DNA from: an uncultured Lachnospiraceae bacterium
GTDB lineage: Bacteria; Bacillota; Clostridia; Lachnospirales; Lachnospiraceae
DNA length: 11,983 nt
NCBI GenBank assembly: GCA_910578885.1
Contig: CAJTSH010000066.1
Location: forward strand, 1-11,983
Reading direction: 5' to 3'
Shown here piece after piece: positions 6,361 through 11,691 of the stretch. A model generated the notes under the pieces. That model worked only from the letters and a program-made list of their open reading frames with translations, did not search any database and was not told the DNA's origin. The number at the start of each line of letters is the position of its first letter. The stretch's first letter is position 1. Both the position numbers and the translations under genes were made by a program.

Positions 6361-7815
6361 ATGAAAAAAATGAGAATATTTGTTGCGATGATTACCCTGG
6401 GGGTACTGATATCCATGCAATTTACACAGAATGTTGCTGCAGCAACTCAAAAATCATCCTTCGACAACAGCAAGGTATATGCCAAAGAAAATGTCTCAGT
6501 CATAGAAGTAAGCAGTGTTATTTTTGAGTATATGGATGACCCGTACACAGAGGAATCATACAGCGACCCGGTTGTCAGCATGCAGTATCATGGCAGTATG
6601 TCAGGTGGCTCCGGCATGGTTTCAAGAGAAAACTATAATTTTTACTGGCGCGACGTCAAAACGGATAAAGTACTCGCCGATACAGATATTTTTGAAAAAG
6701 GAAAGGAATACAGTTTGTCACTGGAACTTCCATGTGAGTTTGACCAGCGTAGCAGTTTCGGTGGGGAATCCCACCGCTATGTATATGAAAAGGATTTCCA
6801 TGGGGAAGTCGGTGGCGTGGCTTTTACGGATAAGGATTATGTGGTAGAAGGCGATAAAATTATTATTAAGGATATTTATTCCAGAATATGTATTGACAGG
6901 CCGGAGGATAAGATTCGCATCCACAGCATTGATTTTAGGAATATCAACACGAAGCTGTATGAAGGGCAGGATACAAACACTCTCCGAGTATGGAAGGGGT
7001 ATGACGAGACCCCGGTATATATCAATGGGGAGCAGAAGGTAGAGGAAGGAAGCGTACTGGATAAAAATCTGCATTGGAGCCTTTTTTGGGTTAAGTTAGA
7101 CTATAATGCCGCACAAGACTGGTTTACCCTGGCTCCTCCCAGTGACAGTTCCACTTACTGGTGGAAGCTGGATTTTCAAAAAGTCGAACCGAATACATAC
7201 TATGGGCTTGTCATGATTCTTCGGTGGGAGCAGCATGAAAACGGTCCTGAAATAGCAGTGGACGCCGATATGTTACAAGGCAGCAACTTTAAGTTTGTTC
7301 CGATGGTAAATAGCGCAGGGATTGTCCAAAACTGCGACTCAACCTTTTTCGGGGATATATGGGGTGGCTTGGATGATGAAAATGACCCGAATTCCATGTT
7401 TACAGGCTATAATCTTATGGCGGGTTGTTTTTCCATTACCAAATCTTTGCCGGCAGACGCAAACAATGCATCCCCTGCTAAGCCCACAAAGCCAAACAAA
7501 GTTTCGACACCAAAAGTGGCAAAAATAAAAGCAGTAAAAGTAACGGCAGGAAGGAATAAATTGAACCTCAGATGGAAGAAAGCCTCCGGCATTTCCGGAT
7601 ATCAGCTCCAAGTCAGTCCAAAGAAAACATTTAAAGGCGCTAGAAAAATCACAGTAAAAAAATCAGCAAAAGCTTATACAGTGAAAAAGTTAAAGAGCAG
7701 AAAGACATATTTTGTCCGCATTCGTGCATATAAAAAATATATGTCAGAAGGTAAGAAAAAACAGGCATATGGGAAATGGGTGACAGTCAAAGCCAAAACA
7801 ACTTCAAAGAAGTAA
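6361..7815 (+). CDS. Secreted protein with C-terminal lysine-rich Fn3 module
   Basis: This 484-residue protein starts at an ATG preceded by AAGGAGG. Residues 1-28 are a Sec signal peptide (MKKMRIFVAMITLGVL..., cleavage near VAAA-TQ). The middle (about 30-370) is rich in aromatic and acidic residues and shows no motif I recognise. After a Pro/Lys linker (KPTKPNKVSTPK), residues about 390-480 form a fibronectin type III-like module (KLNLRWKKASGISGYQLQVS...KTYFVRIRAY). It is very lysine-rich, a type often found on cell-surface proteins of Lachnospiraceae and possibly wall-binding. It is the last gene of the envelope operon, 62 nt after the WG lipoprotein. The VR2 cassette follows in the same reading frame, separated by two stop codons. 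Confidence 0.83.
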   Translation: MKKMRIFVAMITLGVLISMQFTQNVAAATQKSSFDNSKVYAKENVSVIEVSSVIFEYMDDPYTEESYSDPVVSMQYHGSMSGGSGMVSRENYNFYWRDVKTDKVLADTDIFEKGKEYSLSLELPCEFDQRSSFGGESHRYVYEKDFHGEVGGVAFTDKDYVVEGDKIIIKDIYSRICIDRPEDKIRIHSIDFRNINTKLYEGQDTNTLRVWKGYDETPVYINGEQKVEEGSVLDKNLHWSLFWVKLDYNAAQDWFTLAPPSDSSTYWWKLDFQKVEPNTYYGLVMILRWEQHENGPEIAVDADMLQGSNFKFVPMVNSAGIVQNCDSTFFGDIWGGLDDENDPNSMFTGYNLMAGCFSITKSLPADANNASPAKPTKPNKVSTPKVAKIKAVKVTAGRNKLNLRWKKASGISGYQLQVSPKKTFKGARKITVKKSAKAYTVKKLKSRKTYFVRIRAYKKYMSEGKKKQAYGKWVTVKAKTTSKK

Positions 7816-7830
7816 TTTTATCGACTCTAG

Positions 7831-8127
7831 CGAATCCCCAGCGTAATGATTTTACCACATCCGCCCCACTGCCTCGGTTTTTGCAATCCTCTCAACTTTC
7901 TCCGTACGGGCCGCTACGATCGCTCGTATGGCGACATCGTCGTACGCGTCACCTATGGCCACTGGTGGTCTACTACTGCTGGCTCTGATGTGCGCGGTCA
8001 CTACTTGGATACGAGTCCGACGAATGTCAGCCCTCAGAATAACTATTACCGCGGGTACGGTTTTGCCGTTCGCTGTGTGGTACGGGGGGTGAGAAGGAGG
8101 TTAGATGAAAACCATGTTTTTATCTAA
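7831..8127 (+). pseudogene. VR2: orphan DGR-type variable cassette
   Basis: After a TAG at 7828-7830 the frame is open to 8127. It reads CNPLNFLRTG, then 49 variable codons with a central WW, then GFAVRCVVRG. The 196-bp cassette 7891-8086 is colinear with VR1 without gaps. Its first 21 and last 29 bases are identical to VR1, while the centre differs at most codons. Of the 49 central codons, 38 end in C or T, as expected for mutagenised AAY codons of a DGR target. The stop codon that closes VR1 is lost here because the G-run is two bases shorter, so the frame runs on for about 13 codons. No convincing start or binding site exists (the ATG at 7846 has none), and the N-terminal half of a lectin-like domain is missing. 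Confidence 0.7.
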
Positions 8128-8135
8128 CCCCTTCT
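8092..8135 (+). terminator. Long hairpin directly behind VR2
   Basis: Positions 8092-8111 pair with 8117-8135 as a 19-bp stem with one bulged A (8098) and a 5-nt loop. Loose T-rich sequence (TGTCCCTTTGACATTTT) follows, so it is a likely terminator for the envelope operon. It starts 5 bp after the end of the VR cassette. Hairpins or cruciforms just downstream of the variable repeat are known to promote DGR retrohoming, so that role is an alternative. Confidence 0.6.
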
Positions 8136-8154
8136 TGTCCCTTTGACATTTTAA

Positions 8155-8646
8155 TTAGAAAATTGTATCACGGTAATCTTCCAAGGCTGAACATAATTTG
8201 TTAAGAGCCGCATTCTTTCTATTATTGACTGTCTTTTGACATTTGCCTATCTTTTCTGCAATTTTGCGCTCATTCAAGCGTTTATAATAGTACAGATAAA
8301 TAATCTTTTGGTCTATCCTGTCCAATTCCGACAAAGCTTTTAACAGTGCTTCGTGTCGTTCCTTTCTAATTATCTCATCTTCAGCAGAAAATATTGCTAT
8401 GGAAAGTTGCTCTGTCTGTGTTATGGCCTCAAATGACTGTATTGCCCCATCGTGCAGGCTGGGGCATTCACTGCATTTATTCCTAAGCCCGCAAGGTTTC
8501 CCATTTACAATACATCTCGTTTGCTTTTCCACTTTTTTATGCTCATTCCAATAGAATCTTTTAATTTCTTGGCTCATGGGCACATTTTCCTTTTTGTACT
8601 TATAGACTACATATCTCAATTCTTTAACTTCATCGTAATTTGACAT
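8155..8646 (-). CDS. Sigma region 4-like helix-turn-helix regulator with four-cysteine cluster
   Basis: This 163-residue protein starts at an ATG preceded by AAAGGAG. Residues about 104-152 (LSELDRIDQKIIYLYYYKRL, then NERKIAEKIG...TVNNRKNAALNKL) fit sigma-70 region 4: a helix, the turn, and a recognition helix. There is no region 2. It therefore resembles the small sigma-like regulators of conjugative elements and prophages more than a complete sigma factor. Cys45, Cys52, Cys58 and Cys61 in RCIVNGKPCGLRNKCSECP form a probable metal site; related mobile-element regulators carry a comparable cluster. It is preceded by a structured leader containing an intrinsic terminator (8709-8753). It probably controls genes of the neighbouring accessory module. 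Confidence 0.75.
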   Translation of the reverse strand: MSNYDEVKELRYVVYKYKKENVPMSQEIKRFYWNEHKKVEKQTRCIVNGKPCGLRNKCSECPSLHDGAIQSFEAITQTEQLSIAIFSAEDEIIRKERHEALLKALSELDRIDQKIIYLYYYKRLNERKIAEKIGKCQKTVNNRKNAALNKLCSALEDYRDTIF

Positions 8647-8666
8647 AGGCGCTCCTTTCTGTTGGT

Positions 8667-8770
8667 AACCCGCAAGGAGCCGCCGTTTTTTCCGCAGAAC
8701 GCAAAAAAGACGGCAGTAAAATATCTAAAACTCAGATATTCCGTACTGCCGTCCAGCGGTCTTGCGGGTT
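8667..8770 (-). promoter_or_regulatory. Nested-stem leader upstream of the sigma-like gene (attenuator candidate)
   Basis: On the minus strand the outer arms AACCCGCAAG (8761-8770) and CTTGCGGGTT (8667-8676) are perfect complements enclosing a complete terminator hairpin (8709-8753). The 3' outer arm ends about 9 nt before the AAAGGAG site of the regulator gene. The layout is arm, terminator, T tract, arm, ribosome site. It could bring a long-range fold close to the start codon and couple termination with translation. No known riboswitch was recognised. Confidence 0.5.
8709..8753 (-). terminator. Intrinsic terminator in the leader of the sigma-like gene
   Basis: On the minus strand GACGGCAGTA (8744-8753) pairs perfectly with TACTGCCGTC (8709-8718), topped by a second 7-bp stem (8734-8740 with 8720-8726) and a 7-nt loop. 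TTTTTT follows immediately, giving a textbook Rho-independent terminator. It ends transcription from the 58-residue gene or acts as an attenuator for the regulator gene 62 nt further on. Confidence 0.75.
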
Positions 8771-8806
8771 GGGTTATTATATTTTGTAAACTGGGGCTAC
8801 ATAAAA

Positions 8807-8983
8807 TCAGCCCTGTGGATGTTGTGTCTCTTCATCGATTTTGACCTCTCCGTCTGGATAAAGCAAAATCGTAGTCAGTACACTCTTTGCCAGGATCTGT
8901 ATAGTATGGATCCTGCCATCATACTTATGTTCAGCTAATTTTCGGCCATTGCTGGTTCTGATTTCTTCATAACCTTTTGTCAT
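8807..8983 (-). CDS. 58-residue protein of an accessory-element module
   Basis: The ATG at 8983 is chosen because AAGGAGG lies 10 nt upstream; a longer in-frame start at 9094 overlaps the upstream gene and has no such site. The sequence (MTKGYEEIRTSNGRKLAEHK, then a hydrophobic strand ILAKSVLTTILLYPDGEVKI) suggests a small beta-sheet protein. Comparable short proteins occur next to sigma-like regulators in conjugative elements, but I cannot name the family. It starts 14 nt after the stop of the 144-residue gene and is probably translated from the same mRNA. Confidence 0.65.
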   Translation of the reverse strand: MTKGYEEIRTSNGRKLAEHKYDGRIHTIQILAKSVLTTILLYPDGEVKIDEETQHPQG

Positions 8984-8997
8984 AGAAAATCCCTCCT

Positions 8998-9432
8998 TCA
9001 ACGCGTCCGCCATAAAACACCGCCAGGTAACCGTATAAAATTTGCTAACACAAAGTCGACGGATTCTATCTCTGTCCCCATCTTTACCCAGCATATTTCA
9101 AGGGCTACTGCCTCTCCTTTCTGTAGGCACTCCCGTTCCGTTGCCCATTCACTGCGGTCATCGCTGACGCAGATATACGCATCTATTTTTGCGACATCCT
9201 CAGCACCAATCGGTGAACGCAGTACCGCATAGACCAAGACATGAAAATAATCTTCAATGGATCGTGCAATAGCCAGTTCATCGTCGTCGACCCCAAATGG
9301 CACCTTGAGAGGCTGAGCAGATATAATAGGCCTCCGCTGTCTTTTAAACATCTCAATGACTTCTTTGTCGTAGCCCAAAAGTTCCATACGGACAATCGCC
9401 TCTGCTCTTTTTTCTTTCATGCTGATGTTCAT
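8998..9432 (-). CDS. 144-residue protein of an accessory-element module, unknown function
   Basis: The start at 9432 is preferred because AAGGGGG lies seven bases upstream, a site used repeatedly in this window. It also makes the protein begin MNISMKEKRAEAIVRMELLG. An in-frame ATG at 9498 with a weaker GAGG site would add 22 low-complexity Lys/Thr residues. The product is soluble, with a helical N-terminus, a central VYAVLRSPIG...AYICVSDDRSEWATER section and the C-terminus LPGGVLWRTR. I recall similarly organised proteins in integrative elements of gut Firmicutes, with no known function. It heads the minus-strand module whose later genes are the 58-residue protein and the sigma-like regulator. 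Confidence 0.7.
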   Translation of the reverse strand: MNISMKEKRAEAIVRMELLGYDKEVIEMFKRQRRPIISAQPLKVPFGVDDDELAIARSIEDYFHVLVYAVLRSPIGAEDVAKIDAYICVSDDRSEWATERECLQKGEAVALEICWVKMGTEIESVDFVLANFIRLPGGVLWRTR

Positions 9433-9589
9433 TTCGTTGCCCCCTTTCTGCTTTGCAGTTGTTTCGGATTTTGTTGTTCTTGCTTTGTCTGTTTTCATAA
9501 TGCATACCTCACTTTCTGAATTGATTGCCTAAGACTGTTCCTTCTTGGCTTAATTTGATTTTCACATAAAATTAGGCATAAATCCAATC

Positions 9590-9700
9590 AGCGAACAGTA
9601 GCGAAGTTCAGCGAAGTTGGCTAGCGAGCAGTAGTGAGACGTAGCGAATGACAGCGAAGTTAGCGGGCCACTTCGGCAAACGGTAGCGAAACTCAGCGAA
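9590..9700. repeat. Phased AGCGAA hexamer array
   Basis: AGCGAA or a one- to two-base variant starts at 9590, 9600, 9610, 9623 (AGCGAG), 9633 (AGTGAG), 9643, 9653, 9662 (AGCGGG), 9685 and 9695. Most copies are 10 bp apart, putting them on one face of the helix, while the bases between are not conserved. The array ends 41 bp before the -35 element of the plus-strand promoter. It looks like an iteron-type or cooperative activator/repressor binding site. No protein can be assigned. Confidence 0.75.
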
Positions 9701-9741
9701 TGTCAACAGGTGCGGTGGTGAGCGTTATGACATAAAAGATA

Positions 9742-9770
9742 TTGACAAAATCGAACAGGTGTGCTACAAT
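9742..9770 (+). promoter_or_regulatory. Near-consensus sigma-A promoter
   Basis: TTGACA (9742-9747) is a perfect -35 element and TACAAT (9765-9770) a 5/6 -10 element, separated by exactly 17 bp. Transcription should start near 9777, giving a structured leader of about 130 nt before the ATG at 9907. Confidence 0.8.
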
Positions 9771-9777
9771 AGTTAGT

Positions 9778-9888
9778 GTAGACTAACTCGTCTAGGCACT
9801 TTGATGAGTCTACCCACTCTATCTGTTCCCCAGATTATTGTGGAATTCGTCTTTTCTCTTTAGAGGACAGGCGATAACACAATAATCT
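9778..9888 (+). promoter_or_regulatory. Structured 5' leader with two stem-loops
   Basis: The first element can pair GTAGACT (9778-9784) with AGTCTAC (9807-9813), or alternatively ACTCGTC (9786-9792) with GATGAGT (9803-9809); the two share bases and so compete. The second element has a perfect 11-bp stem, AGATTATTGTG (9832-9842) with CACAATAATCT (9878-9888). Inside it is an 11-pair hairpin with one mismatch (about 9848-9858 with 9863-9873) and loop TTTA. It ends close to the ribosome site. It does not match a riboswitch class I know. Confidence 0.6.
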
Positions 9889-9906
9889 ATAAAAGGGGGA
9901 TTAGAT

Positions 9907-10458
9907 ATGAGAAAAATGTCATATAAAGTAGAGTTGGAAGAGTATTATGAGATCGACTCGCATTGCAACCAGAAATACTGCGAAACGCAGATGAAAGTGT
10001 TGCTGATGGGACGCAACAAAGCCGATGAAATATGGCAGAGATACTTTTTGGAACACTGCGATGGGCATTCTTCGTTAGAGTTTAAAGAAGCTCTTCCACA
10101 GATCTTGGCAGGAGAAAATACGGATTGGTATATTGAAAGCGTTATGGTCTCGATGTACTCGACGATGATTCATTATAACCGCAGGCGCTTGAGCCGAGAA
10201 GATCCGCTTAAATCAGGGTCAATCGATATCAAAACGGAGGATTACGATATGCCGTATCTAAAAATGGTGCTCACCCAAACAATTGACAACGCTACCTCTA
10301 TGACAACGATTGAAATGGGGCATGGGAATGCACCAAAAGCAACTGAGTTTCGGGATAGAGGCTATCGAGAGATTAAGTTTACAGATCCTAACAGCGAGGA
10401 AGTAAAAAATTGTGAGGATTATAATAATCCCGTCACGATCACCGAATATTCATGGTAG
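9907..10458 (+). CDS. 183-residue soluble protein, unknown function
   Basis: The ATG at 9907 has AAAAGGGGG nearby, and the gene has its own strong promoter and structured leader. The protein has no signal peptide or membrane span. It is rich in Glu, Tyr and Met, with an N-terminal ELEEYYEIDSHCNQKYCETQ segment, a central helical part and a polar C-terminus ending TITEYSW. I do not recognise a family. A hairpin at 10469-10492 closes the unit, so it appears to be transcribed alone. Its strong promoter, repeat array and leader indicate tightly controlled expression. Confidence 0.75.
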   Translation: MRKMSYKVELEEYYEIDSHCNQKYCETQMKVLLMGRNKADEIWQRYFLEHCDGHSSLEFKEALPQILAGENTDWYIESVMVSMYSTMIHYNRRRLSREDPLKSGSIDIKTEDYDMPYLKMVLTQTIDNATSMTTIEMGHGNAPKATEFRDRGYREIKFTDPNSEEVKNCEDYNNPVTITEYSW

Positions 10459-10468
10459 GCAAACTTAT

Positions 10469-10492
10469 AGCCCGTGGATTTCTCCACGGGCT
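10469..10492 (+). terminator. Hairpin closing the 183-residue gene
   Basis: AGCCCGTGGA (10469-10478) and TCCACGGGCT (10483-10492) form a perfect 10-bp stem with loop TTTC, 10 nt after the stop codon. The T tract is poor (GCATTACTTG), so terminator strength is uncertain. Confidence 0.65.
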
Positions 10493-10499
10493 GCATTAC

Positions 10500-10528
10500 T
10501 TGTGGATTATTATGTGATATGTTATGAT
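10500..10528 (+). promoter_or_regulatory. Sigma-A type promoter for the gene at 10559
   Basis: TTGTGG (10500-10505) and TATGAT (10523-10528) are spaced by 17 bp. The -10 element is 5/6 and the -35 element keeps the TTG. It lies immediately behind the preceding hairpin and about 25 bp before the AGAAGGGGG site of the next gene. Confidence 0.55.
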
Positions 10529-10558
10529 ATCTATAGTTTTAGAAGGGGGTAAATCAGT

Positions 10559-10978
10559 GTGGCAGAACAAAAAAATGAAGATGGTGCGGAGACTATTCTC
10601 TTAGGCGCATTGAGAAATCTATTATGCGAACTTAGATCTACGAATAAATATGGAGAATGCCTCAATGATTTAATTTCAAAGTTCGAATTAACGCAAGAAA
10701 TCTCTCATGCTACAGCAGAGGCGCTCATTATTTTAGCTGCAGACTGTCTTGATAATCCGCTCGAACGGGATGCTGCACTGGCGGCATTAGGACTAGTACG
10801 TGGCTGCAGTCGTTTGGAACAGCCAATGCATTTAACGGCCAAAAATGCCGTTAGTTGGCGTCGGATTCAATTTCTACTAAAGAGCACCTATCCGCTGGAA
10901 GAAGATGAGTATTATCAATGCGAAGCGGCTTTAGACAATATCAAATCTGGAAAAGTCATGAGATTGGGACTATATTAA
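10559..10978 (+). CDS. Alpha-helical protein, probably the N-terminal part of a frameshifted gene
   Basis: A GTG start nine bases after GGGGG gives 139 residues. The sequence is almost entirely helix-forming (ETILLGALRNLLCELRS..., ATAEALIILAADCLDNPLER, DAALAALGLVRGC) and looks like a small helical-repeat domain. There is no signal or membrane span and no family is recognised. The frame ends GKVMRLGLY. The -1 frame overlaps it from 10918 and carries on with helical sequence (TILTSLNKKDAKYIKTIAGI), so the two may once have been one gene of about 375 codons. Overlapping genes with coupled translation are the alternative. Confidence 0.6.
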   Translation: MAEQKNEDGAETILLGALRNLLCELRSTNKYGECLNDLISKFELTQEISHATAEALIILAADCLDNPLERDAALAALGLVRGCSRLEQPMHLTAKNAVSWRRIQFLLKSTYPLEEDEYYQCEAALDNIKSGKVMRLGLY

Positions 10979-11691
10979 CCAGTTTAAATAAAAAAGATGC
11001 AAAATATATTAAAACAATTGCTGGCATAATTAATAATTGGTGCTACGATGACATACTTGAAAGGCAATTGGAATTAGCAGTGAAAAAATATCCGCCTAAC
11101 AACGATGGTTCGTATGTTGGTTTAGAAAATCTCCCCATCTTAGCTAATCCTAGAAAAATAGCAAATAATGAATGCACGAACATAAGCAGTATTCAGAGGG
11201 ATATGCGGCAAGAGAATCCTCCACATGAAACTAGCAGTGTCGAAATGGCCGATGCCTTATCTGCTGATTCAATAGACGACGTAAATGCTAAGGATACTTT
11301 GCCGGGTACTACAAGCATAAAAGATGATCCAACTAACAATGGGAAGATTCTTCCATCCAAAGAAGGAGAAGAAGGGGACTGTGAAAATAATATGTTTACA
11401 GTTGCAGGCAAAAACAGCCGATTGGCAGACGATGCTAAACTGTCAGAATGGACCGCTCTCGGAAAAGATATTATTGAAGGCGATGATCCTTTTGTGCCAT
11501 CGGAACATTCAAAGAAAGAACATCCCAAGTGGATAAAGATAGTTGCTCGTTGCGTATGTACGATTATCGTGATCATTGCGATTATTGCTGCCGCCAAGGA
11601 TTTTATAGGTCATGTTGATGAAGGGATAAAATTACTAACTCAAACTTCGCACTTGAATAAGTGCATATGTACCTTGAAAATTCAATCATAA
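10918..11691 (+). CDS. Membrane-anchored C-terminal partner of the preceding frame
   Basis: This 257-codon frame lies -1 relative to the previous gene and overlaps it by 61 nt; the ATG at 10918 has no good ribosome site. After a helical start comes a long polar, low-complexity linker (residues about 75-200). One hydrophobic span follows at about 208-226 (IVARCVCTIIVIIAIIAAAK), then a short tail. The protein would be tail-anchored with its bulk in the cytoplasm. The tail after the span is short and ends just where an insertion sequence begins, so the C-terminus may be truncated by that insertion. Function is unknown. Confidence 0.55.
   Translation: MRSGFRQYQIWKSHEIGTILTSLNKKDAKYIKTIAGIINNWCYDDILERQLELAVKKYPPNNDGSYVGLENLPILANPRKIANNECTNISSIQRDMRQENPPHETSSVEMADALSADSIDDVNAKDTLPGTTSIKDDPTNNGKILPSKEGEEGDCENNMFTVAGKNSRLADDAKLSEWTALGKDIIEGDDPFVPSEHSKKEHPKWIKIVARCVCTIIVIIAIIAAAKDFIGHVDEGIKLLTQTSHLNKCICTLKIQS
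11649..11664. repeat. Short perfect hairpin near the IS border
   Basis: GCACTT and AAGTGC are perfect complements around GAAT. It lies inside the end of the membrane-anchored frame. It may mark the subterminal end of the insertion sequence, but the exact IS boundary cannot be fixed without its other end. Confidence 0.35.

Larger units (their letters stand above)
9499..9906. promoter_or_regulatory. Gene-free control region between divergent units
   Basis: About 400 bp without a credible gene separate the minus-strand accessory module from the plus-strand gene at 9907. From left to right it contains the AGCGAA repeat array (9590-9700), a near-consensus promoter (9742-9770) and two leader stem-loops (9778-9813 and 9832-9888). 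A ribosome site (AAAAGGGGG) precedes the ATG at 9907. No clear promoter facing the minus-strand module was found. Confidence 0.6.

Noticed and set aside
9590..9700. CRISPR array
   Set aside because: The repeated unit is only six bases with about four-base gaps, far too short for CRISPR repeats and spacers.
9775..9820. Hammerhead ribozyme or known riboswitch in the leader of the 9907 gene
   Set aside because: A CTTTGATGAGTC stretch resembles the hammerhead CTGATGA core, but the core is not exact and no GAAA partner with the right stems was found. No known riboswitch consensus was recognised.
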